Source: Mesorhabditis belari (Eukaryota > Nematoda > Chromadorea > Rhabditida > Rhabditidae). From it: DNA of 64,000 nt. The notes below the pieces were generated by a model. The model did no database searches, was not told the DNA's origin, and saw only the letters and a list, made by a program, of their open reading frames with translations. Where the stretch lies: the NCBI GenBank assembly GCA_958450365.1, contig CAUEEP010000756.1, positions 1 through 64,000 on the forward strand, read 5' to 3'. Positions 21,401-33,400 of this stretch are shown here, piece after piece (the stretch's first letter is position 1; every line of letters starts with the position of its first letter). The translations under genes and the position numbers were made by a program.

Positions 21401-24400
21401 TTTAAAAAGTCTATTAGTTAAGAAAAAAAGCAAGTTTGACGGAATAGAGGCGACTTTTAGCTCAAAAAAGCTCGGGACTTTTAGCTCGGGAGGAGCGCAC
21501 AGCAAACACTCCTTGGCTACCATTTTTCTCTGTGTTCTAGATCAGAATCCTTCCTGAAAAATCCTTCCTCAATAGTAAATTTGTCCATAATTTATCAAGA
21601 GATATTTATTTCAATATTTTTCCACAAAAATGGTAGGTTAAACATGCTTTAATCACCAATTTTTGAAGCCTCATACCAATTTCTCCTTTTCCCACAAAAT
21701 GAGTGCCTTGGCGCAGAGCGGGAGACTTTTTTTTGAGCTAAAAGTCGCCTCTATTCCGTCAAACCTGCTTCTTTCTTAACTAATAGACTTTTTAAAACTT
21801 TATTCAACTAAAAACAACTCTCTTTGAAACTCCCTTTCCCTAGTAAACCAAGAAAAATGATAGCGCTTTTTGTTGTGCGTCTCCCTGCGTCAAAAATTGG
21901 TGATTAAAACATGTTTAACTTATAATTTTTGTGGAAAACTATTGAAATAAATATTTCTGGATAAATTATGCACAAATTTACTATTGAGAAAGGATTTTTT
22001 CAGGGAGGATTCTTATCTAGAACACCAAGAAAAATGGTAGCCAAGGAGTGTTTGCTGTGCGCCCCACCCGAGTCACCTTAAGGATTCGAAGGTTTTCCAA
22101 TCAAAAATTAAGCTTATATAAGCTTTTTTTAAGCTTATATAGCTCAGAATTAGATCTTTCAAATAGTATAGAATACAATACAATACAGAAAAGTTTTTCT
22201 AAAAGCTTGAGTCAGTAATTATACCGCAGCCTGTATTTAGAAGATCCTATTTAGAAGATCTTGTTTAGAAGATCTTGTTTAGAAGATCTTGTTTAGAAGA
22301 TCTTATTTAGAAGATCTTGTTTAGAAGATCTTGTTTAGAAGATCTTGTTTAGAAGATCTTATTTAGAAGATCTTATTTAGAAGATCTTGTTTAGAAGATC
22401 TTATTTAGAAGATCTTGTTTAGAAGATCTTATTTAGAAGATCTTATTTAGAAGATCACTGATCTTCTAAATAAGATCAGTGATCAGTGATCAGTGGTCAA
22501 ATCTTTACGCTATTTGCTGGCTCGCCCTCAATGGAGAATCCGCTCTCTGTTCTCATATAATTCATTTTATCCTGCTCATCGAGGAGCCAAGGATGATACG
22601 CGGGAGTCCACACGGAGAGGCGATCGACAAGCATGTAGTTGTTTTCTTTGTAGAACTCATCTAACAAAGTAAGATTTCTTGAGAAAATTATTAAGAGCAG
22701 AAAATCCGTGTTTTTTTAAGCGAAACAAACCAGCGTTTATTGTAGTAAAATGCAAGCAAAAGCCACACTTGTCGTTAGCAAAAATACTAGACGCTGTTGA
22801 AGTCGAGTAGTACAAAAAGGTATCTGACCTAATACAAAACAAGTTTACTACATTGTCGTTTGCTATTGCCGAACTTTCGAATAGAAAAGCTTACTGAGCT
22901 TCAACAATTTGATGTCTTTCGCTTCTAGAAATTCCTGGGTCGGCACCAGCATAGCCCGAATAAATCGTCGATGCTGGGCAAGTGAGATTTGCCTAGAAAC
23001 AATTTTGATCTTATTCAGTCAGCTAACAAGGGAATGGTCAGAAGTGACCGTGAGATTTTGGCACCAAAATGAAATGCAAACACCTATCAGATACAGCGAG
23101 TACGATGATGCTTTCGAATTTTGCTAAGAATCGCTAGTTTTCGAGAAAAACGGCTTTGAAATTTTGACATCTACTCGAAAACAAGGCACGCTTCTTTAAA
23201 ACGACTTCTTTCAGGCAAAAGAACTGTGTCATCTTGGTCAGCGGGTAGAGTCCTCCCCTCTCATTTTTGCGACCCTGGTTAGAGTAGAGTCCTCCCCTCA
23301 GAGCCATGGTTTTTTTCTAAGCTTTCTATTTTATATTGTCGTAGTCGAAATCGCTAGCCGAAGAGGTTTGAAACCTTTTCGGCTAGCCGATATGATTTAA
23401 AACATCTGCCATTAGAAGGAATGACTCTATTACTATCACAGAAATTTCTCTTTGGAGAATCCAATTCACTTGCTGACAAGATTTTCTCAATTTTTGAATT
23501 TGCCCCCACTCCCTGGGCTCTTTTCTGTTGTTGGAGTTACGGGCGACGCGTTGGTCTATCGTTTTTTATTATTACAGTTTTTCAATGTAATTGAATTTCT
23601 AAATTTCGGTTTTTTAGGTGATGGAGTCGGTAGATGGATTTTACCGAATTGGCACTTCTAATGGCATACTTCAACAAAGGTTGTTTCTTAAATAATGGCT
23701 ATGCTAATTTTCTATTCTTCACTTTTAAGGCACAAGCATTTCTTTCAGTTTCGTTGAAACATTTTCACACGCTTTTCTTCAATAAAGCTAGCTAGATTTA
23801 TTCGGGTTATGCTGGTGCTGATCCGCGTTTGTTGAATAAAGCTGTTTTTGTTATTCACTCAAGTAAAAGCGCACAAGTCTAGGGTCTAGTAAATTCAAGG
23901 AAAAGCACACCAATAATTCGTATACAGAGCAAATTAGTTTTGAACATCCTTAGCAAAATCCGAAAGCATCATCGTACTCGCTGTATCCGATAGGTGTTTG
24001 AATCTCATTTTGGTGCCAAAATCTCACGGTCACTTCTGACCATTCCCTAGTAATTTCTGCCATTCTTTAAAGCTTTAAAGATTTCAAAAAAGATCTTAAA
24101 TTTGGTCTTAAGCATTTTGTGAAACTTGCCCGAATCATTGAGCAACTCTCGCTCGCATCAACACCAAAAATTCTCAATGTAACAAAAGGACTGAGGGAAG
24201 AGATGGTTGTTCTAAAGAGCTTTCCCTTTTCTTCAGAAAAAAAAGCAATAACTTGTAATCTTCGGGATGAGGGACGATCGTAGCAATTGTGCTCTCTTTC
24301 ACCAAAATATAAAACTCGTAGGGTTGTTTGGGTTCATTTTTGATTCCTGGGATCAGAAGGAAATCTTTTGTGTCTGAAGCGAATCGGTTTCTCATTGAAC

Positions 24401-27400
24401 AACTTTCCACGCACCATGCACCCATTTTTCGACGCGAACACCAATTGCATAATCTGACACGTTTGCTTCTTGACAGGGGAAATCTCGAAACTCAAGCTGA
24501 GCTAGGGCTTCATTTTTGAACTGTGTCGTTATGAAGTGGCTCCACTCTTGCCCACCACTTATAACAGAGGTGAATGGGCTGCAAAAAGGAGATAAAGTTT
24601 TAATTTAAAGGTGTCTGTTGTAATGTTGTAACATTATGGTTTATAAAATGACAATGATTTATAAAATTCTATGATACAACCCTAAAATAGTTCAGATCAA
24701 GCTTTCATAATTTCTGACTTCACAAATTTTTACTACAAAGAGCCTATTTGGTTCCTATTTGGTTCCTATTTAGCTCTTTGTGGCTCCTATTTGGTTCCTA
24801 GTTGTTTCCTATGTGATCCCTATTTAGCTCTTTGTAGTTCCTATTTGTCTCCTATTTGGTTCCTATCTGTTTCCTAGTGATCCCTATTTAGCTCTTTGTA
24901 GTTCTTAACTTCTTGACTTCTACTCAAATAAGAAGACAAATTTAAAAGCCAATTCTAAACATCCCACTGACAATTATTTGAAACTAACATTTCCACAGCA
25001 CTCAAGAACTTCTGAGTGTCTTGGTTTATCAGAAAAGGGAATTCACTCAAGCAGCTATTCTAAAACAACAAAGAATTAAGTGAATTTAGTCAATTAATTA
25101 ATCAAACCGTGTTTTCCACGGGTTTCCCACCACCATATTGAGTGTACGTGACCAGAAATGTCACCAATTCTTCGGTCCGGATGTAGACTTTCTGAAACAT
25201 CACTTAGCTTATTGAAACGGTTGTATAGCCGATGTTTTGCCTACGGTCTCGCCACGTTGAAACACGAATCTGTCAAGTTCATCAGATCTCATCAAATCTG
25301 TCAAGTTAGCAACGTCGGGCTCGGTTAGTCTATGGCTCGAATGCATGAGATGTGCCAGGGGTCTCTTCCCTGTTCTTGTGCAAAGAGAAGTGAAGAGAAG
25401 AAGAAGTGCTGTAGGTTCCAACCCGTCTGGCTTTGATTAGATGGATAGATTAGTAAAGGCGCTAGTTCTGTAAAGCGGATAGCCTTCACCATCTTCTTCT
25501 TCATCTCCAGAACTTCACTGCCAGAACAAGCTATCTAGGGACCGTCCATTAAGAGTATCCATTAAGAGTTGGCATCCCGTCAGTAGGGTTAGGGAACTGC
25601 TTGTCCAGGGAAGGCGTGGGTGAAGATCTAGCCTAGTGTGTGTTGTGAATTGTGATTGGTGTATGCAACAAACCAACCTATAACCCCAGTTGTAACTGGT
25701 AACGCTCACTAACGTTCGCGTTTTCCAGGGATGCGAAAACCTGTGCTAAGCCTGTGCAAATTGACTAATCCCCGTCCCTTTTTTCCTGCGCACAGACGAA
25801 CAGACGGACAGACGGACAAACGTCTCCCTTTATATATAGCAGATATATTTTACATTAAACTCAGCGAGACGAGCCCCATGGATAGCGAAGGAAGGAGTTG
25901 CAGGATCAAGTGTGAAGATTCTCGACTCTTCGCGAAGTATCATCAAAAATCCGGTGCTTTTATCAGCGGGAAATGTTGGGGGGAACTCTACCTAAAAATA
26001 AGGCAATTAATTACTAGAGCAACTAAAAAAATCTTCACGAATATGCATAGCATTTCGAATTTGTAAACACTTCCAGAAGTGACACTAAAGGATATTTTTA
26101 CGAGACAATGTTTGGCGACTATGGTTGCTTACTTTATTGGACCAAAAGTCATGATTCCATTGTAGCAATCGGTCGCTAAGTAAGCTGTCACGCTCACCGC
26201 TGGATGTGCTCGTTTGACTTCAAGCGTGAATGGTGGTCGGAATTTCCGAAGCTATTTTTTCATTATACTTTTTGTATTAGGCTCTATCTATTGGGTTGGC
26301 GAATTGAAAAGTGCCGGACTTTGAACTAAAATTTATTCAACATAAAACCATAAATTCATTCCGAATAATTTCCATTATTATTGACAACTTCTCCCGATTT
26401 TACAGGCAATTTGCGGATTCCTCTTTCGTGGTAGGATTTTGGTTTTGAAAGCCAAACTTTCAAAGCCAATTTTTGACTGCTTCTTCCGAATCGAAGTGTT
26501 CTCCCGCAAGCTCATTACTCATGATTCGGAATAAATAGTAATCAAAAGGGGCGAGGTCCGGACCGTATGGGGAATGCGCCGTTTATTTTAGAGCGAGTCA
26601 GTTTTGCAACATCAGGGCGCGCGTTGTCGTGGATAAGAACGATCTTTGACTTGGAGGGCCTATTCTTCTTCAGGGATTCATTCACCTTTTCCAACTGTTC
26701 ACTGTATTTGATTGCATTAAGGGTCGTCTTGCTATCCAGCAACTCCCAGTAAACCGGGGTGCACTACTATTGGGTTGGCGAATTGAAAAGTGCCGGACTT
26801 TGAACTAAAATTTATTCAACATAAAACCTAAATTCATTCCAAATAATTTCCATTATTATTGACGACTTCTGCCCATTTTACAGGCAATTTGCGGATTCCT
26901 CTTTCGTAGTAGGATTTTGGTTTGTGTGTGAGACAAGTGTGAGACTCAAAAATGGAGGACTGGAGATGTCCCAGTTTGAGCATTTGAGCACTTTCTTCAG
27001 AAGAAACCCATTTTGGTGTCATTAGAAAAGTTGTAGAGAATCAAAAATTAGGCTTCTAGCCAAATTTCCAAAAAGATACACTTAGTAGTTTCGCTTAAAA
27101 TGCAAGTGTTGTGAAAATTCGTAAATTTGGCATTTCTTGAAAGCCAGTTTTTGAATCGTTCTGAAAATTTGGATATAAGCTTGATTTTTGATTCTCTACA
27201 ACTTTTCCATTGACACCAAAATGGGTTTCTTTTGAAGAAAGTGCTCAAACTGGGACATATAAGAATAGCCGGTAGTTTTCAATTCACCAACCCAATAGAA
27301 AACGTTAGAAAAACTAAAAACCTGCATAAACAAAACGTTTTCTAAATGATGAACAACTTTGTTAACTAATAAAGCTGGGGTTTCGAATTTTGCCTAACTA

Positions 27401-30400
27401 CTGAGTTCAGTTTTCACTGCTGAGTTCAGTTTTCACTGCTGAGCTCAGTTTTCAAGGATTTGCAAAGAAAATAGCGCAAAGTGCACATGATAACTGATAA
27501 CTTAGCTTTTTTAAAAATTTAATTTGAAAAACTCTACTTGCTTTAACATCTTACATAAGCTAGATGCTTGTAGTCGACTTGAAAGACGCCATCTTCTTCA
27601 AAAGGATACCGCACATCTTGATTATTGATCTTCTCTGGCAAGTCGTGAATCCAGGGATAAAAGGGTGGAGTCCAGATTGAATATTCGTTAATGTCCAAAT
27701 GTTCTTCCAGAAACACGTTCGCTAGAATAACAGTACAGATGTTAAGAGATGATTTATGAAGTACTTTTTCCATGAGACTAGACATTTCTGAAGTGTTACT
27801 AGCGCTTTGAGAGCTATAAAGTTGGCTAGCCTCGATATTTTATTCTGGTGAAATTTCTCTTATCAATCTCCAAGAGGAGAAACGAAGTACCTAAGATTCG
27901 CGTTTCATACATCAAACAAAAACTGCATTCCGACTTTGTGAAGATGGTGCCGGCCGTCGAAGTGATGTATGCTTTGAAAGTGCCGGCCCTATGGAAAGGT
28001 TCGTGAGTCAAAACGAGAGATTGTGGGAAATTTGCTGGAGACCTTTGCCATTGACAATCCAACTTTAAGCTCAAGCATCTTGGTGCTCAGCTGTTCAATT
28101 TAAATAGTTTTTCTACCAATCGATAGAGAAAGACTTGGCGCATCCATTGATACCAAAAATGTATAAATTGATCCACCCAACACCAAGAAATTTAAGCTTA
28201 AAGTTGAATGGTAAAAGGGGCGGAGCGATGGACCTTTTATACGCGCCCCGCCCCTTTTGCCATTGACAATCCAACTTTAAGCTCAAATATCTTGGTGCTC
28301 AGCTGTTCAATTTAAATAGTTTTTCTACCAATCGATAGAAAAAGACGTGGTGCATTCACTGATATTAAGAACATTTAAATTGAACAACCCAACACCATGA
28401 AATTTGAGCTTAAAGCTAGATTGCCAATGGCAAAAGGGGCGGGGCGACGGACCTTTTCTACGCACCCCGCCATGTTCGAATGCTCTATAATCAAAACGTT
28501 CAAATGTTCGATAATCAAAAGAAGATACTTAAATAGTGACTCAAATGTTCCCACACACACGTTATAAGCTGAAATGGGCTAATAAGGCAGCTAGGCAGAG
28601 AATAGACTTTTGGATATGCTTTTACTTTAGTGCTTTACTTTGTTTGGTAAAATTCTTATAGCTTATAACGTGAGTGGGGAATTTTGAATCTCCCTTTAGT
28701 AATCAAAAAGAGTTGCTCTGTGGCCTATTGATAACTGTATCGCACTCACCGTTCAGTGGCCAGGTGATGTTCCTCATTCAATGCATATCCGGGCTCCCCT
28801 CCAGCAAAAGTCGAATAAAGAGTCTCGGAGCGGCAAGTGATGCTTTCCTAGGTAGATATTTTTGTTTTAAATTCAATTTTTAGTTGTCAACCAAAGCTCT
28901 ATTTCAACCAAAGCTTCAACCAAACCAGCCTCTCAAGGCATCCAAAGCTCCAAAGCTCATCCAAAGCCAAGGGAATGAGCGATGAGAGGTAAACTTTGGT
29001 CTAATCTTATGAGCCGGATCAAGGCAAAAAGTGTATCATTGGTGTTTAGATAACTTGTCCAGAAAGAAAACTTCAGACGATTTTCGAAGTAAAATGAAAT
29101 AGGTTGAAGGCAAGACTTACTCTAAACAACAAACAGCTATCCTTTGGTCCATAGAATACCCCAATCGGTATCATCAAGATGCGTGGTTTTCTCGTTGGAT
29201 CAGAAGGTCTAGAATATTGATTTTATAAAATTTCATATAGATATAGTCAATTCCGATCAGGCTTCAATATAACAAATCAACGCACTCATAACTATAAGTG
29301 CGCGGATCTCCGACGATTGTCACAGTGACGTTCTCCGCTACCAGAACATAAAAACTATTGTCTTGATCAATGAGGCCCGGTATGACAAGAAGCTTTCTTT
29401 TATCTATAATTAAAAATTCATGCCGTAAATACAATGCACGCTTAGGTATCAAAAAACTGTAATAGTACCCCACCCCCATAATGACGGTGCGGAGTGTTGC
29501 GTAGTCTAGCTTTGAACGAGTTTTTCTCGACACTGGTTTATGCTACAATGTGCGCTTAGGTATCAAAAAATAGCCCTGAATTTCAGCTTTTTTTTGATAC
29601 CAAAGACACATTTTTTGAAAGTACGGGCGCTTTGAAAAAAATGAAATACTAAAAAACTTTTGCGACTACGCGCCTGTACGAGGGGGGTGGGGTACTATTA
29701 CAGTATTTACGGTAGGTTTACTTAAAAAAAAAACAGGAATAAACGCTAAAGCTAACTCGTTTTTTTGGAGTGTGGAAGAGCAGAAAGTAAACGGAGAAAA
29801 ATGAAATGAAAGGTGTAACCCAACCAACCGTTCACCCATTGTGCCACCCGAACTGAAAGAGCGTATACGGTGAGAGTCGCATTGACATCGGGATTGTTTC
29901 TAATCAACAACGAGGTCGTGTTATCCAACACATATTGAGATGTGAAGAAGTGACCCTTTTCGACTGATTCGTTACTTTTCGAAGTAAATGGACTAAACAT
30001 TAGAGTGTGTTCCTCGCGAGTAAGTAATTACTCGAGTAAATTAGCATGAGTAATTTTTTACTCGAGTAATTGTCGAGTAATGCGTTTTCTAAAAACTGCG
30101 CCTGCGCGAAAAAAAATATAAAAGCAATTTTTTGCGCAATCAAAAGCAATCAAAAAATCATTTTTTTTTACGGTGGAAGGGAATCTCCCACCAAATCAGT
30201 TCAACGGCTGAGTATCTTTAAAAAGTGTCGTATATAATGCGGAGCTCGTGATTTTTGCGTCATTTTTTTTGCAATAATTTTTGCGAAAGTACGGTAATTT
30301 TTTTCCCAAGTGTGCGTTTTAAAAAACGCATTACTCGCGAGGAACACACTCTACTAAGCATGTGCTGTGTATTGGCAAAGAAGAAACGTACCTGCTCTCG

Positions 30401-33400
30401 GGTTTGGTAAAAGAAACTAGCTCTTCATTAAGGAAAATTGGTAGTGGCTCTTGATTGGGCTTATCTAAAGAGTTTTATGCTGGTTGACCGTGATTCAATA
30501 ACTGCTGGATGTACAGGATGACCCATAATTATAGCGCCGCACCTCAGAGGGCCAAGATTGGCCAAAATTGGATCAATCGTTCTGATTTTTCTGGATATGA
30601 ATCTTAAGTATGTCTCCTAAAAAGTTGTCCATTATCTAATCGATTCAAGCTTTCAACCTTTTTATATGGCTTTCCAAAGTTGAGAGCCGAGTTTTGCTCG
30701 GCTCTCAGCTGCTAACACCGTTTTGCTCGGCACGCTACTCTCAACTTTGAAGGGTTATATAAGAAAGTCGAAAGCTTGAATTGATTAGATAATAAGCACC
30801 ATTCCAGGAGACATACTTAAGATTCATCTCCAGAAAAAGCAGAACGATTGATCCAATTTTGGTCAATCTAGGTTCTCTGAAGTGCGGCGGTATAATTGTG
30901 GGTCATCCTGTATACTTGAAGAACCTACTAGCGACTGTGAGATCGAGCACGAGGGTTACCGGTTGGCTAGTCGCTATTCGAATACCCTGAAATTTTTAGA
31001 ATTTAAATAAGAAACAGGCTTAATACATCAAAAGTGCTAAGCCGAACGCCATGAATTGCAAACGATGGAGTTTGCTCGTCGAGCACGAATGTTCTCGGTT
31101 CTTCCGAGATTTTCATCATAAAGCCGAACTCTTCTCCCAGTTGCTCATTGGGATGCCAGATGAGCTAAAACTATAAATAGTGCCTATACTCTTGGCGAAA
31201 TAGTTATAGCTTAACAAGGTTAGAACGAGTGGTTTTTACCTCAAAACAGCGCCCATCAAAAGATAGATCTTCAGCGGATGGTCGAGTGTAACTGAAAGGA
31301 TGTTAAAAGGAGTTACTTCTATGCTTACAAGAGAGGTTCGTCAAATAACCACCAGCTTTTAAGACGTGACCTAGCACATCTAGATCAGTTTTTTGCGCTG
31401 ATTCCGAATATGCGAAAATTGCGCAAATATGGTTTTTGCGCAAATAAGACACCGCCTTAAAAAGGGAAAATTAAGGGAGAGCAAATAGTGACCGAATGGC
31501 ATAGTGTTAGTGCTCTACGCTCACATTTTTGCATTCCGGGTGCAACTTTTTGATTTTTGAAAACATTTTCTAACACTTTTTTTGTTTTACCATTTTGAAT
31601 ATGTATAGAGCGAGCCAATCTGCTAAAAGTTAGTTATCAGAGCTGTCAGATTTTTTTTGAAAGAACCACGAATGACACTATGCAAATCCGCGCGAAATAA
31701 GGCGAAAAATCCAAGCACCGTTGAATTTGCTCAGGAATTTAACAAGGAACTAGACTAGTCAAAGTTAAAAAGTTAGACTAGCCAAGGCTTTCAAGCAACA
31801 AAGGAAGCGATCAGCTCATGCTAAACACGTTTTACCTCTCCATATCGCCAACAATATTGGCAAGTTGCCATGTGTCAACAGTGCATTGGAAATAATTTCT
31901 TCATAAATTGGATGTGTAAAGCTTTCTTGAATTCTCAACTTTTTTCATAAAGTGGTGAAACAAAAAAGTGTTAGAGACTGTTTTTAAAAAAAATCAAAAA
32001 GAAAAGTTGCACCCGGATTCGAACTACACTCTGTCAAAAAATTATAGACGAACCCTATTTTTTTGCTAGTTTAGAGCCGGATATAAGTGCTAGTCCAGTG
32101 CAAAGTATTTTTTTAGTTTCTTTAATGTAAAAAAACAACCCATGCAAAATTTCAAGTCATTTCACTCATCCAAAGTACTTTATCGTACAAAAAACGTTTT
32201 ATCAGCTGTCAAAAAATTATAGACGCAGTTTTATTTTATCAAGAAAAAGTTAACAGAAATAAAAATAACAACGAAAACCAAATAAATTAATAATGTGTGG
32301 CCCCTCCTTGCTTTAGTCCAACTTCAAAAAGACGTCTCGGCATCGAAGAGACAAGGTCATGGAGCGCTGTTGGCTGAAGCCGATTCCAGGCTACTTGAAT
32401 GGCTTTCTTGAGTTCATTCACGCTCGAATATTGTTTGTTTCCCTTGTAGACATCTCGAACGAGTGTCCCCCACACATTCTCAATCGGGTTCAAGTCTGGG
32501 CTGCAAGCGGGCCAAGTGATAGTGCCGATTTTGTGCGCTGTCAGCCAAGCTCTTGTGGAGCAACTTGCATGAATACTCGCGTTATCGTGCATAAAAGTAA
32601 AGTTATTGCCCGGATTGTTGTTCAGATAGACGGCTAGATGTTTGTCCAACACTTGTTGATAGTCAAGCGATGTCATCCGGGTCGAAATAAACTCTCACCC
32701 GACCAGTTCACCGTCTTGAAAGGCTCCTCATACCATACATGATCCACCTCCGAAGTTCCTCGTGCTGAAGACCATGCCCGGCTTCCGCAAATCCTTCCAA
32801 TATCCTCGAAAACCATCAGCACCATCAAGATTGAACTTCTTTTCGTCACTCCAAATGATCTAAACATAAAATACATAAGAAATACTAGTAAACCAACTCC
32901 TTCCCATTTGGTCTTCTGGTTCTTTTGAGCGAAATCGATACGGGCGGCTTTATGGTCCTTTGTGAGTCGTGGAGCTTGCTTCATGAGTTTGTATTTGAGT
33001 ATTGTAGATCGTTTGACAACGTTGTGCACAGTTTGGCGAGTGACCGGAAGCTTCATCTCCTTGCGAACCTCTTCGAGTGATGTCGTCGTGTTGGAAAGAC
33101 GTCTCGTAATTGCGCGTTCGTCTTGATCGGTCAACCTTTTCTTCCGGCCCCGTGTTTCTTTCTTCTTAGGAGTCATTTTGGTCTTGAGATACGTGCGAAT
33201 ACACTTCTCAGAACGTCCGATGCGATGAGCAATGTCCCTGTTTGAGTGACCAAGCGTGTGGAGCACATCGATACGCGTTTTTTCCACCACATCCAGTTGT
33301 TTTCCAAGTGGCATATCTGAAAATGTAAAAACATTTCTAAACATTTATAAACATAACTAATAAGCAAAAAAAATGAGAAAAAACTAACAATTATTGATAA

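Noticed and set aside
22229..22466. CRISPR-like array
   Set aside because: The units are directly adjacent 14-mers without spacers, in eukaryotic intron sequence, with no cas-like gene.
32359..32637. Plus-strand 92-codon open frame
   Set aside because: It is the antisense shadow of the Tc3-like transposase C-terminal half.
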